A stretch of DNA of 64,000 nt from JBKQVT01 sp052139835 (GCA_052139835.1 JBKQVT010000132.1:1-64000), one strand, 5' to 3'; positions 51,659 through 60,985 are shown, counted from the first letter of the stretch. Notes: generated by a model not told the origin, from the letters alone. Numbers and translations: made by a program.

Positions 51659-52372
51659 ATGCCCCCCTGCCCTGCCCCGCCCCCCTGCCCTGCCCCGGAC
51701 ACCTGCCGGCTCTATTTGCTCCGTCATGGGGCGACCGATTTCAACTGTGCGGTGCCGCCGCGATTGCAGGGGCGGCGCTTCGATCTGCCGCTTTCGGCCG
51801 AGGGACTGAGGGAGGCGCGGGCGGCCGCCGCCCGCCTGGCCGCCGAGCCCGTGGCCGCCGTCTACAGCAGCCCCCTGCTGCGCGCCCGGCAGACGGCCGA
51901 GACCATCGCCGCCCCGCATCATCTTGCCGTCGGCATCGTGGACGAGTTGATCGAGATCGACGTCGGCCAGTGGGAAGGCCGCTCGTGGGAGGAGATTTCC
52001 CAGACCGATGCGGAGGCTTACGGGCTGTTCACCGCCGACGCCGCCATCCACCCCTACTTGGGCGGCGAAAACATGACGATGGTGTTGGATCGGGTGTTGC
52101 CGGCGATGGAGCGGTTGATGGCGGAGAATCTCGGGCGGGTCATCGTAGTCGTCGCCCACAATGTGGTCAATCGCGTCTGGCTGGCCCATCTGTTGGGCGT
52201 GCCCCTGGCCCGCTATCGCGCGGTCGTGCAAGACAACTGCGCGATCAGCTTGATCGAGTATCGCCAGGGGCGGGCCAAGCCGCTTTGGATCAACGACGTG
52301 AGACACCTTGTTAAGGACGAAGGAGGAAGGAGGAAGGATGAAATCCGACCTCCGCCTTTCTCACGACCATGA
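51659..52372 (+). CDS. Histidine phosphatase family protein
   Basis: About 237 residues. The phosphoglycerate-mutase-like RHG motif is LYLLRHGATDF near residue 22. The second histidine lies in VVAHNVVNRVWL, and YSSPLLRARQTAETI is the usual helix start. It likely dephosphorylates a small phosphorylated metabolite. The start ATG at 51659 is 9 bp after an alternative TTG. The stop overlaps the next gene's ATG by 4 bp. The C-terminal tail (KDEGGRRKDE) looks repeat-derived. Confidence 0.85.
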   Translation: MPPCPAPPPCPAPDTCRLYLLRHGATDFNCAVPPRLQGRRFDLPLSAEGLREARAAAARLAAEPVAAVYSSPLLRARQTAETIAAPHHLAVGIVDELIEIDVGQWEGRSWEEISQTDAEAYGLFTADAAIHPYLGGENMTMVLDRVLPAMERLMAENLGRVIVVVAHNVVNRVWLAHLLGVPLARYRAVVQDNCAISLIEYRQGRAKPLWINDVRHLVKDEGGRRKDEIRPPPFSRP

Positions 52373-52854
52373 AGACCATCGGCGTGATTTCCGACACCCA
52401 CGGCCTGGTGCGTCCGGAGGCGCTGGGCGTGTTGCGAGACTGCGCGTTGATCCTGCACGCCGGCGACATCGGTTCGGCGGATGCGCTGGCCGCCTTGCAG
52501 AGTTGCCGCCCGGTGGCGGCGGTCCGCGGCAACGTCGATCGTGGTCTTTGGGCCGGGGAGTTGCCCAAGACGCGGCTGGAGGCGATCGATGGCACGCACG
52601 TGTACCTGCTGCACGACCTGGGCGAGTTGGATCTCGATCCGGTGGCGGCCGGCGTCGAGGTGGTAGTTTTCGGCCATTCGCACCGGCCTTCGGTGAGGAG
52701 CGACCGCGGCGTGCTCTACGTGAATCCGGGCAGCGCCGGTCCCCGCCGCTTTGGCGGACCCGTTACCTTGGCCCGCTTGCGGCTGGGTTCGGGCCCGCCG
52801 CAGGCCGAGATCATCGACCTGCTGCGCCTCAGGCCGGGAGGATCGCCGTCGTGA
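52369..52854 (+). CDS. YfcE-type metallophosphoesterase
   Basis: A 161-residue protein with all calcineurin-like motifs: DTHG at residues 9-12, HAGDIG, GNVDR, LLHDLG and GHSHRPS. This is the small MJ0936/YfcE-like phosphodiesterase family, usually two-metal enzymes active on model diesters; the physiological substrate is unknown. Translationally coupled to the histidine phosphatase (ATGA). Cytoplasmic. Confidence 0.92.
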   Translation: MKTIGVISDTHGLVRPEALGVLRDCALILHAGDIGSADALAALQSCRPVAAVRGNVDRGLWAGELPKTRLEAIDGTHVYLLHDLGELDLDPVAAGVEVVVFGHSHRPSVRSDRGVLYVNPGSAGPRRFGGPVTLARLRLGSGPPQAEIIDLLRLRPGGSPS

Positions 52855-52978
52855 CGACAATTCCGGGGATGGTTGACACGGCAGGCGATCTGGAAGATAT
52901 TGGAAGAAGCGTAACCATTGCCCTTTGCCCACCCCGCCCCCTCCCCCCCCTCTTTGACATCCCACGAAAGGCAACGCC

Positions 52979-54259
52979 ATGAAGCAGCGAAAATGCAATA
53001 TCCGTCGCCGCGAGTTTCTCAAGGCCGCCGCGGCCACGGTCGCTTGTCCCTACCTGATCAGCGCGTCGGCCCTGGGCCAGGACGGCCGCGGGCCGGCCAG
53101 CGAGCGCATCACCGTTGGCGCCATCGGCGTGGGCCACCGTGCCGGCTTGCTGCTGGAGCAATTGCCCGAGGGCGGACAGATCGTTGCCCTCTGCGACTGC
53201 AATCTGCCCCGGGCCGAGGCCTTCAAGGCCGCCAAGAAGGGCAACTGGAAGACCTATCAGCACTACCAGGAGATGCTGGACCGCAAGGACATCGACGCGG
53301 TGATCGTGGCCACCGGCGAATTTCAGCGGGTGTTGCCCTGCGTCCATGCCTGCCAGGCGGGAAAAGACATCTACGCCGAAAAGCCCCTGACGTTGTACAT
53401 CCACGAAGGCCGCGTGCTGGTCGACGCGGTGCGCAAGCACGGCCGCGTCTGCCAGGTGGGCCTCCAGCAGCGCTCGATGGCCATGAACCGCATCGCCTGC
53501 CAACTGGTTCGCAGCGGCGAGCTGGGCAAGGTGAAGGAAGTGCTCGAGCCCAATTTCCCCAGCTCGGAGCCCTCGCCCGCCCAGCCCTTCCCCGCCGAGG
53601 CGGCGCCGGCCGGGTTGGATTGGGACGTGTGGCTCAACCAGGCGGCGGCGCGGCCGTACAACGGGCAGTGGATGAGCTGGGGGCGCTGGCGCGACTTCGC
53701 CGGCGGCGAGGTCACCAACTGGGGCGCCCACGCCGTCGACCAGGTCCAATGGGGCCTGGGCATGGACGGCACCGGGCCGGTCGAGATGTGGCCGGCCGGC
53801 GGCACTAAGGTCGAAATGCGCTACGCCAACGGCGTGCCGCTGCGCTTCGTGCTCGACCACGGCCCTTGGGGCGGCGCCATCTTCGTCTGCGAAAAAGGAA
53901 AACTGGAGGTCAATCGCAACAAGTTCACCTCCAACCCCACGAGCATCGCCCAGGAGTTGCTTAAAAAAGTCAACGAGGCGGCAGAAGAAAAGAAGTGGAG
54001 CGACCAGACCGCGCTCTGGCAAGCCCGCTGGCACATGCAAAACTGGCTCGACTGCATCCGCAGCCGGCAGAAGCCGGTGGCCGACGTGGAGATCGGCCAC
54101 CGCTCGATCACCGTCGCCCACCTGGTCAACATCACCCGCCGCCTCCAACGGCGGCTGCACTGGGACCCGGCCCAGGAGCAGTTCGTCGGCGATGAGGAGG
54201 CCAACCGGCTGGTGGACCTGCCGCGTCGCCAGGGCTACGAGTTGCCCAAGGCGGGCTAG
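52979..54259 (+). CDS. Tat-exported Gfo/Idh/MocA family oxidoreductase
   Basis: A 426-residue protein. A twin-arginine signal (RRREFLKAAAATVACPYLIS) marks Tat export. The Rossmann fold follows with VGAIGVGHRAGLLLEQ, the dinucleotide site, and AEKPLTLYI, the usual lysine-containing motif. The substrate is a sugar or sugar derivative in this family. Many planctomycete genomes carry dozens of such exported copies. It ends tail-to-tail with cysI: the two stops share the tetranucleotide CTAG. A second relative lies at 59734. Confidence 0.9.
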   Translation: MKQRKCNIRRREFLKAAAATVACPYLISASALGQDGRGPASERITVGAIGVGHRAGLLLEQLPEGGQIVALCDCNLPRAEAFKAAKKGNWKTYQHYQEMLDRKDIDAVIVATGEFQRVLPCVHACQAGKDIYAEKPLTLYIHEGRVLVDAVRKHGRVCQVGLQQRSMAMNRIACQLVRSGELGKVKEVLEPNFPSSEPSPAQPFPAEAAPAGLDWDVWLNQAAARPYNGQWMSWGRWRDFAGGEVTNWGAHAVDQVQWGLGMDGTGPVEMWPAGGTKVEMRYANGVPLRFVLDHGPWGGAIFVCEKGKLEVNRNKFTSNPTSIAQELLKKVNEAAEEKKWSDQTALWQARWHMQNWLDCIRSRQKPVADVEIGHRSITVAHLVNITRRLQRRLHWDPAQEQFVGDEEANRLVDLPRRQGYELPKAG

Positions 54260-55929
54260 ACTCCGCGCCGCGTGACGAAATCGCCAAAATGCTCGCCGGG
54301 CAGCCGCTCCTGGGCGTAGCGCTGAAGGAGCGGGCCGAGGACTTCCAGGATCTCGGCCTCGCCGATGTTTTCGCGGTGCACTCGGGCCAGCCGCTGGCCG
54401 GTGAAATCGGCCCCCAGGTAGAGGTTGTACTTCCCCAGCGCCTTGCCCACCAGGCCGATCTCGGCCAGGTAAGGCCGGGCGCAGCCGTTGGGGCAGCCGG
54501 TCATGCGCACCACGATGTCCTGGTCGGCCAGGCCGGCCTCCGCGGCCAGGGCCTCGATTTTTTCCAGCAGCGCGGGCAGGTAGCGTTCCGACTCGGCCAT
54601 GGCCAGCCCGCAGGTCGGCAGGGCCACGCAGGCCATGGCGTTGCGCCTGAGGCCCGACTGGCCGCCGCCGTCGCTGAGCTTGTAGGCGGCGACGATCTGT
54701 TCGATGCGTGTGCGGTCCGCGGCCGCGACGTCGGCCACGATGAGGTTCTGGTTGGGAGTGAGGCGGAAATCGCCGCCGTGCGCCTCCGCGATCGCCCGCA
54801 GGCCGCTGCGGAGCGGACGGTCGTCGGCGTCGCGGATGCGGCCGTTTTCGATCCGCAGCGTGAGGTGCCAATTGCCGCCGCCGGCCTCCACCCAGCCGTA
54901 GCGGTCGCCGCGATCGTCGAACTGGAACGGCCGCGCAGGCTGCAACGGCCAGCCCAGCCGTCGCTCCACCTCGGCCTGAAACCAATCCAGTCCGCGATCG
55001 GCGATGGTGTATTTCAGCCGGGCGTGCTTGCGATTGGCCCGGTCGCCGAAGTCGCGCTGCACCGCCACCACCTGCTCGGCCACGTCGAGCACCTGCTCGG
55101 GCAGGCAGAAGCCGATCACGCGGCCCAGGTTCGGATAGGTCGCCGGCTCGCTGTGGGTCGTGCCCATGCCGCCGCCGACGGCCACGTCGAAGCCGGCCAG
55201 CGTGCCCCCTTCCACCACCGCGATGAGCCCCAGGTCGTGGGCCAGCACGTCGACGTCGTTGGAGGGCGGCACGGCGATGGCGATCTTGAACTTCCGCGGC
55301 AGGTAGGTCGGACCGTAGAGCGGCTCCTCGTCCGCGCCGACCGGCGCCGCGGCCAGCCAGAGTTCCTCATAGGCGCGGGTCCGTGGCGCCAGCCGCTCCA
55401 CCAGCCGGCGGCACCACTCGATAACCGCCCCATGGACTTGCGGATCCACGGGGTTGGGACAGCACATGACATTGCGGTTGACGTCGCCGCAGGCCGCCAG
55501 CGTGCTCAGCCCCAGGGCGTTGATCTCGGCGATGGTCTGGCGGAGCTTCCACTTCGGCACGCCGTGGAGTTGAAAGGCCTGCCGCGTGGTCAAGCGCAGC
55601 GTGCCGTTGGCATAGCGTCCGGCCAGGTCGTCCAGGGCCAGCCATTGACGCGTGGCCACCACGCCGCCGGGGACGCGAATGCGCACCATGAACTCGAAGG
55701 CCGGCTCGAGCCGCTGCCGGGCCCGCTCGTCGCGGAGATCGCGATCGTCCTGCTGATAGGTGCCGTGAAATTTCAGCAACTGGGCATCGCTCTCCGTCAC
55801 CGAGCCGGTCAACGGATTGGCCAGCGACTCGACGATCGTGCCTCGCAGATAACGGCTCGCGGCCTTGACCTGCTCCTGCTCGGCGAGTTTCTTGCCCGGC
55901 GGGCTGTCGGAAGGGTTCGGTTCCACCAC
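54256..55929 (-). CDS. cysI: Sulfite reductase hemoprotein beta-component
   Basis: About 557 residues. It contains the siroheme/4Fe-4S cysteines C-x5-C in CVALPTCGLAM and C-x3-C in TGCPNGCARPYLAEIGLVG, and the LRLTTRQAFQLHGVPK and DVNRNVMCCPNP segments of the nitrite/sulfite reductase family. Partner of CysJ, reducing sulfite to sulfide with six electrons. The start is taken as GTG at 55929 with GGAG 8 bp upstream. No ATG lies in the same frame near the expected start; sequence further upstream is a REP hairpin and the cysJ end. Cytoplasmic. Confidence 0.92.
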   Translation of the reverse strand: MVEPNPSDSPPGKKLAEQEQVKAASRYLRGTIVESLANPLTGSVTESDAQLLKFHGTYQQDDRDLRDERARQRLEPAFEFMVRIRVPGGVVATRQWLALDDLAGRYANGTLRLTTRQAFQLHGVPKWKLRQTIAEINALGLSTLAACGDVNRNVMCCPNPVDPQVHGAVIEWCRRLVERLAPRTRAYEELWLAAAPVGADEEPLYGPTYLPRKFKIAIAVPPSNDVDVLAHDLGLIAVVEGGTLAGFDVAVGGGMGTTHSEPATYPNLGRVIGFCLPEQVLDVAEQVVAVQRDFGDRANRKHARLKYTIADRGLDWFQAEVERRLGWPLQPARPFQFDDRGDRYGWVEAGGGNWHLTLRIENGRIRDADDRPLRSGLRAIAEAHGGDFRLTPNQNLIVADVAAADRTRIEQIVAAYKLSDGGGQSGLRRNAMACVALPTCGLAMAESERYLPALLEKIEALAAEAGLADQDIVVRMTGCPNGCARPYLAEIGLVGKALGKYNLYLGADFTGQRLARVHRENIGEAEILEVLGPLLQRYAQERLPGEHFGDFVTRRGV

Positions 55930-55965
55930 GGGGGCATCTCCAGGGAAAACGACCGGCTTGAAGGT

Positions 55966-55992
55966 CCCCCTCTCCCAAAGGGAGAGGTGAGG
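55966..55992. repeat. REP-like hairpin between cysJ and cysI
   Basis: CCCTCTCCC-AAA-GGGAGAGG followed by TGAGG, a relative of the units at 19010 and 61804. It lies between the two cys genes and might attenuate or stabilise the transcript. Confidence 0.65.
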
Positions 55993-56017
55993 AATCTGCG
56001 GACGCCGCCATGATACC

Positions 56018-57853
56018 CTAATACACGTCGCGCTGGTAGCGGCCCTCCTGCTGGAGGCGGGAGACGTAGCCGCGGGCGTCTTCCGCGCTGCGGCCGCCGT
56101 GCGATTGGATGATCGCCTCCAGGGTCGCCTCGACATCGGCGGCCATGGCCCCGGCGTCGCCGCAGACGTAGAAATAGGCCCCCTCCTCCAGCCAGGCGAA
56201 CAACTCGCGGCCGTGCTCGGCCATGCGGTGCTGGACGTAAACCTTCTCGGCCCCGTCACGCGAGAAGGCCACGTCCATCCGCGTCAAGACGCCCAGCTTC
56301 AGCCACCGCAGCCAATCGGTCTGATAGAGGAAATCGGTGCGGAAGCGCCGGTCGCCGAAGAAGAGCCAGGTCTTGCCCGTCGCGCCGCTCTCTTCGCGAT
56401 CTTCCAGGAACGCCCGGTACGGCGCCACGCCGGTCCCCGGTCCCACCATGATCACGGGCACGCTGGGGTCGGCGGGGAGACGGAAATTGTCGTTGCTCTG
56501 CACGTAGACCGGCAGGCGATCGCCGGGCTGCACGCGCTCCGCGCAATAGACCGAGCAGGTGCCGTAGCGCGGCCGCTGGTGGGCCTCGTAGCGCACCGCG
56601 CGGACCAGCAGATCGACCTCGTCGCGGTTGGCCCGGCAACTGCTGGCGATGGAATAGAGCCGCGGCGGCATCCGCCGCAGCATGCGCACGAAGTCGGCGG
56701 CGGGCGTGCCCGCCAGGGCGAAGTCGCGGACCAGGTCCAGCACGTCCCGGCCACGGACGTAGGCGTCGAGTTGTTCCTCGCCCTGGTGATGGACCATGTC
56801 CGCCAGGCCGTCGCGCGAGAAGACGGCCGCCTGCTCCAACAGCGGCCGCGTCAAGACGGTGATTTCATAGTGCTCGGTGAGGGCCTGGCGGAGCGGCCGT
56901 TGCTGCTTCCCTGCCGGCACCGCCGCCTCCGCGTCCCAACGCATGTGCCCGATGAGGTCCTCGACCAGTTCCGGCTGGTTTTGCGGATACATGCCCAGGC
57001 TGTCGCCGGGAGCGAACTCCAGTGCCGAGCCTTCCAGCAGGAGCTTGAGATGCCGGGTCTCCTGGTCGGAGCCGCGGCCGTTGAGGCTCAAGTTCTCCAG
57101 GACTTCGGCCAGAAACGGCCGGCTCCGCGAGTAGCTTTCGACGGCGGCAGGGGACTGTCCCCCTTGCCGGCCGCCGTCGGGGGCGGCAGCGGCGGCCGTC
57201 GAACTGCCGGCGCTGGTCCCATCGCCCAGCGCGGCCAGCACGCCGTCGGTCCAAGCGGCGACGGCCTCCTCGTAATCGACGTCGCAATCGGCCCGCGGAT
57301 GGAGCCGCTCCGCGCCGAGTTCCTCCAGGCGGCGGTCGAAATCCTTTCCCATCTTGCAAAACGCTTTGTAGGAGAAATCGCCCAGGCCCAGCACCGCGTA
57401 GCGGAGCCCCTCCAGACGCGGGGCCCGCTTGCCATGGAGAAATTCGTGAAACAGTTTGGCCTTGTCCGGCGGATCGCCTTCGCCGTGGGTGCTGACCAGC
57501 ACGAAGAGATTCTTCACCTTCTTCAAGTTCGCCGGCTTCAACTCGCTCATGCAAGAAAGGGTCACGGCGACATTGCGCTCTTGCAGGCGGCGGGCCAGGT
57601 CTTCGGCCAGCCGTTTGGCATTGCCGGTTTGCGAGCCGTAGAGGACCGTGGCCTCGGTCGCGGCCGCGGCCGCCCCTTCCGACAGCGCCGCCGTAGCTTG
57701 GGTTTTGGGGGCCGCCGTGGCATGTACACCCGCCAGGTATCCGCTGAGCCACACGCCCTGGTCCGGCGTGAGCGTCGGCAGCAAGCGGCCGAGCAACTCA
57801 ATCTGGTCCGGGCGAAACGGGCTGTTATCGACCTGGAGTCCGGGGCAGCTCAT
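56018..57853 (-). CDS. cysJ: Sulfite reductase flavoprotein alpha-component
   Basis: A 611-residue protein with an FMN flavodoxin domain (VLYGSQTGNAKRLAED, VSTHGEGDPPDKA), a linker rich in Ala/Gly/Ser, and an FAD/NADPH reductase module (RLYSIASSCRANRDEVDLLV, GPGTGVAPYRAFLEDR, FFGDRR, the C-terminal RYQRDVY). This is the NADPH-dependent electron donor to CysI. First gene of the cysJI operon. No other cys genes are next to it. Confidence 0.95.
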   Translation of the reverse strand: MSCPGLQVDNSPFRPDQIELLGRLLPTLTPDQGVWLSGYLAGVHATAAPKTQATAALSEGAAAAATEATVLYGSQTGNAKRLAEDLARRLQERNVAVTLSCMSELKPANLKKVKNLFVLVSTHGEGDPPDKAKLFHEFLHGKRAPRLEGLRYAVLGLGDFSYKAFCKMGKDFDRRLEELGAERLHPRADCDVDYEEAVAAWTDGVLAALGDGTSAGSSTAAAAAPDGGRQGGQSPAAVESYSRSRPFLAEVLENLSLNGRGSDQETRHLKLLLEGSALEFAPGDSLGMYPQNQPELVEDLIGHMRWDAEAAVPAGKQQRPLRQALTEHYEITVLTRPLLEQAAVFSRDGLADMVHHQGEEQLDAYVRGRDVLDLVRDFALAGTPAADFVRMLRRMPPRLYSIASSCRANRDEVDLLVRAVRYEAHQRPRYGTCSVYCAERVQPGDRLPVYVQSNDNFRLPADPSVPVIMVGPGTGVAPYRAFLEDREESGATGKTWLFFGDRRFRTDFLYQTDWLRWLKLGVLTRMDVAFSRDGAEKVYVQHRMAEHGRELFAWLEEGAYFYVCGDAGAMAADVEATLEAIIQSHGGRSAEDARGYVSRLQQEGRYQRDVY

Positions 57854-57880
57854 CTGTGCTATCCTGTTGCAACGTCACGG

Positions 57881-57952
57881 GTTACGGTAACAGGCCATTA
57901 TCGGGGATCTGGACGGCGGCGTGAAAACAACACTATGGCAATCATCATTATA
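57881..57952 (-). promoter_or_regulatory. Candidate cysJ promoter/operator region
   Basis: On the minus strand TATAAT lies at 57952-57947 with TTGCCG 20 bp further upstream, a spacing longer than optimal. The palindrome GTTAC-G-GTAAC (57881-57891) lies between this and the ATG, with CCTGTT and AACAGG further out. It may be a repressor site in the leader. The call is low confidence. Confidence 0.3.
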
Positions 57953-58001
57953 GCTATTCTATCCATGTCCATCGGCAAAATCAAGGAGGAAACTGGAGAG
58001 T

Positions 58002-58081
58002 AGGTCTTGGGTCTTAGTGGGATGGCCTCACCTTCGCGGCAGTCCATGCCCATAAGTTCCAAGACCTAAGACCCAAGACCT
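58002..58081. repeat. Inverted doublet of AGGTCTTGGGTCTTAG
   Basis: A 16-bp perfect inverted repeat: AGGTCTTGGGTCTTAG at 58002-58017 and CTAAGACCCAAGACCT at 58066-58081, with a 48-bp spacer. The arms are low-complexity GGTCTT/TAAGACC words. It is the fourth example of a one-off low-complexity doublet in the window. Confidence 0.8.
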
Positions 58082-58223
58082 CAGGTTCTTGACACAGCAC
58101 CGTGGTTGGAAGATAGTGGAGGGGCGACGTGCCCTGCGCCGTCGAACTCCCTGCCCAGCGTCGTCCGATCCAGCCGCCCCGGGCCTTGCGGTCCATCATC
58201 GCCACCCCCAAAGGAGCACCACG

Positions 58224-59705
58224 GTGAGATTCTCTTTCCTGTTGGTCCCCATTGTGTTGTTCGGTTTTGCCGTGGGGGCCGAGGCCAAGGATTCCATCGC
58301 CACCTCGGTCGTCAAGATTTACGTCACCCATCGCCAGCCGGATTTTCTCCGCCCGTGGAGCAAGCGGAGCCCGGAGGAGGCCTCCGGCTCGGGGGTGATT
58401 ATCGAGGGGAAACGGATCCTCACCAACGCCCACGTGGTCAATTATGCCAGCCAGGTTTATGTCCAGGCGGACCAATCGACCGACCGCGTGCCGGCCAAGG
58501 TGACGGCCATCGCGCCGAGCATCGACCTGGCGATCGTCGAGGTCGACAATGCGTCGTTTTACGAGCGGCGTCCGCCCCTGCCGCTGGCCGACGACCTTCC
58601 GGCGATGAAGCAGACGGTGAGCGTCTACGGGTATCCGATGGGCGGCGAGCAGCTCTCCGTCACCCAAGGGGTCGTGTCGCGGCTGGAATTCGCCCACGTC
58701 TACGGGTATACGAGCGGGTTGCGGATCCAGATCGACGCGGCGATCAATCCGGGCAACAGCGGCGGCCCGGCGATCAGCGACGGCAAGATCATCGGCCTGG
58801 TTTACAGCAAGTTCAGCGCGGGGGAGAACATCGGCTACCTGTTGGCCGCCGAGGAAATCCGCCTCTTTCTCCAGGATATTCAAAGCGGCAGCTACCACGG
58901 CAAACCGCAGTTGTGGGTCTTGACGCGGCCGGCGGAAAACGAGGCCCTCCGCGCCAAGCTGGGACTGCACAAGGAGACCGGGGAGGTGGTGAGTTGCCTC
59001 TACGGCGCCGGGCCCGATTATCCGCTGCAGAAGTGGGACGTCATCACGCGGATCGGCGACGAGCCCATCGACAACCAGGGTAACGTGAAAGTGAAGGATG
59101 ATTTGCGGCTGAACCATGAGTACCTCCTGCCCAGGCTGGCCAAGGACGGGCGCGTGCGGCTGACGATCTTCCGCGACAAGAAGGCGCGCGAGATCGAGGT
59201 CCCCGTCCCGCCGGAGGGCAATTTCGTGATCCCGCTCCTGCTGGACAAGTATCCGCGATATTTCATCTACGGGCCCATGGTATTCATGGCGGCCAACCAG
59301 CGGCTGGTCAGCGCCATGAGCGGCACGTCGGCGGCGTCGAAGATAACGATGGCGCAGAGTCCGCTTTTGGCGCGGGCCTTCGATTCGCCGGCCTTTCCGG
59401 GAGAGGAAATCGTCACCCTCGGCTACCGGCTCTTTCCCCACAAGACCTCCAAGGGCTATTCGCCCGCGCCCTTCAGCGTCGTGACGCACGTCAACGGCAC
59501 GGCCGTGCGGAACCTGGACCACCTGGTGGAATTGCTCCGCGACGCCAAGGACGAATTTCTGACCTTCGACTTGGCCGGCATGGACTCTCCGCTGGTCTTC
59601 CGCCGCGGCGAGATGGCCTCGGCCACCGACGACATCCTCTGCGACGAGAGCATCCGCAAGCAATATTCCGACGACCTGGAGAAGGTCTGGCATCCCAAGA
59701 AATGA
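58224..59705 (+). CDS. HtrA/Deg-like trypsin-family protease, secreted
   Basis: About 493 residues from GTG at 58224, with AAGGAG 7 bp upstream. The signal peptide is residues 1-21 (ending VGAEA). The protease domain has the full triad: H70 in TNAHVV, D101 in SIDLAIVEV, and S179 in GNSGGPA. The C-terminal half has PDZ-like segments (PLQKWDVITRIGDEPID, VVTHVNGTAVRNLDHLVEL). Envelope quality control or signalling protease. An upstream in-frame extension to 58089 is not supported. It lies 28 bp before a Gfo/Idh/MocA gene. Confidence 0.9.
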   Translation: MRFSFLLVPIVLFGFAVGAEAKDSIATSVVKIYVTHRQPDFLRPWSKRSPEEASGSGVIIEGKRILTNAHVVNYASQVYVQADQSTDRVPAKVTAIAPSIDLAIVEVDNASFYERRPPLPLADDLPAMKQTVSVYGYPMGGEQLSVTQGVVSRLEFAHVYGYTSGLRIQIDAAINPGNSGGPAISDGKIIGLVYSKFSAGENIGYLLAAEEIRLFLQDIQSGSYHGKPQLWVLTRPAENEALRAKLGLHKETGEVVSCLYGAGPDYPLQKWDVITRIGDEPIDNQGNVKVKDDLRLNHEYLLPRLAKDGRVRLTIFRDKKAREIEVPVPPEGNFVIPLLLDKYPRYFIYGPMVFMAANQRLVSAMSGTSAASKITMAQSPLLARAFDSPAFPGEEIVTLGYRLFPHKTSKGYSPAPFSVVTHVNGTAVRNLDHLVELLRDAKDEFLTFDLAGMDSPLVFRRGEMASATDDILCDESIRKQYSDDLEKVWHPKK

Positions 59706-59733
59706 CCCGGCAGCAAGAAGGGAACCCATTTCG

Positions 59734-60960
59734 ATGAAACGTCCGCCACAGGCCGCCAGCCGGCGGCAATTTCTCAAGGCCGCCGCGGCCACGGTCGCCT
59801 GCCCCTACCTGATCAGTCCCGCGGCGCTGGGCGCCGACGGCCGCCCGCCCGCCAGCCGGCGGATCGTCATGGCCGGCATCGGCATGGGCAACATGGGATC
59901 GGCCGACCAGGGCGCGTACCTCGGCCGCAAGGAGGTGCAGTACGTGGCCGTCTGCGACGTGCGGGGCGCCTTCCGCGAAGGCGCCAAGAACCGCGTGAAC
60001 GAGTGCTATCACAACAAGGATTGCAAGGCCTACACCGACTTCCGCGACCTGCTGGCCCGCGGCGACATCGACGCCGTACACGTGGCCACGCCCGACCATT
60101 GGCACGCCTACATCACCATTGCCGCCTGCCGCAGCGGCAAGGACGTCTATTGCCAGAAGCCGGAATCGCGCACCATCCGCGAGGGGCGCTTGATGGTGCA
60201 GGCAGCGCGGCGCTACGCGCGGATCGTCTCCGGCGGCAGCCAGCGGGTGCTGGACGATCACCGCGAACTGGCCAGGAAGTGCTGGGCCGGCGAGCTGGGC
60301 ACCATCCGGGCCGTGTACGCCAACATGGGCGGCCCCTCGAGGCCCTGCAACCTGCCGGGCGAGCCGGTCCCCGCCGACGTGGACTGGGACATGTGGCTGG
60401 GGCCCGCCCCCTGGGCCCCCTATAACCGCGGCCGCATCGACGGCAATTTCTCCACCGGCGGCGGAAGCTGGCGATCCTGGCAGGACTATTCCGGCGGCGG
60501 CATGACCGACTGGGGCGCCCACAAGCTCGGCATGGCCATGTTCTACGCCGGCGTCTACGACCAGGGCCCGACGCAAATCATCCCGCCGGACGGCAAAGAG
60601 CACAAGTGGCTCACCTTCGTCTTCGCCAACGGGCTGCGGATCTATCACAGTCCGGGGAAGCCCAATTGCGACCTGGAGGTGATCGGCACGCCGGGCGAGA
60701 AGCTGCCGCCCAAGACCATGCCCGATTACAAGGGCACCGGCGGAATCTACGGCGACTTCCTCTACTGCGTCGAGAACCGCCAGCCGCCCTTCCGCGACAT
60801 CGAGTTCGGCCATCGCACCGCCAGCTTGTGCCACTTGGGCAATATCGCCTACGAACTGAAGCGGCCCCTGAAATGGGACGCCGTCAAAGAGGAATTTCCC
60901 GGCGACCAGGAGGCCAACCGCTTCCTCGATCGCGCCAAACGCGAGCCCTGGGTGCTGTGA
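59734..60960 (+). CDS. Tat-exported Gfo/Idh/MocA family oxidoreductase
   Basis: A 408-residue protein. The N-terminus SRRQFLKAAAATVACPYLIS is a Tat signal nearly identical to that of the protein at 52979 (14 residues or more shared). The NAD-binding segment GIGMGNMGSADQGAYLG follows, then TPDHWHAYITI and CQKPESRTI, the usual family positions. Substrate unknown. An AAGAAGGGAAC Shine-Dalgarno precedes the ATG. The gene is separated from the HEAT protein by a repeat hairpin. Confidence 0.9.
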   Translation: MKRPPQAASRRQFLKAAAATVACPYLISPAALGADGRPPASRRIVMAGIGMGNMGSADQGAYLGRKEVQYVAVCDVRGAFREGAKNRVNECYHNKDCKAYTDFRDLLARGDIDAVHVATPDHWHAYITIAACRSGKDVYCQKPESRTIREGRLMVQAARRYARIVSGGSQRVLDDHRELARKCWAGELGTIRAVYANMGGPSRPCNLPGEPVPADVDWDMWLGPAPWAPYNRGRIDGNFSTGGGSWRSWQDYSGGGMTDWGAHKLGMAMFYAGVYDQGPTQIIPPDGKEHKWLTFVFANGLRIYHSPGKPNCDLEVIGTPGEKLPPKTMPDYKGTGGIYGDFLYCVENRQPPFRDIEFGHRTASLCHLGNIAYELKRPLKWDAVKEEFPGDQEANRFLDRAKREPWVL

Positions 60961-60985
60961 ATGACGACGAACAATATTGCCCCCT

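Larger units (their letters stand above)
57854..58223. other. 370-bp gap between cysJ and the HtrA-like gene
   Basis: This is the only gap over 300 bp. It holds the candidate cysJ promoter, a hydrophobic 22-codon open frame (57935-58003) that may be chance, an inverted doublet (58002-58081), and about 140 bp with no recognisable feature before the GTG at 58224. No tRNA or other RNA was recognised. Confidence 0.6.

Noticed and set aside
55367..56011. ATG at 56011 as the cysI start in another frame
   Set aside because: The frame does not join the CysI reading frame and encodes an Arg/Gly-rich shadow.
55930..56259. Extended cysI frame starting at 56259
   Set aside because: It runs through the cysJ 3' end and a REP hairpin. 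CysI homology starts only near residue 120 of that extension.
57935..58003. Hydrophobic 22-residue peptide MAIIIIAILSMSIGK... upstream of the protease
   Set aside because: It lies in the AT-rich cysJ promoter region and has no ribosome-binding site of note. It could be real, but support is too thin to list it as a gene.
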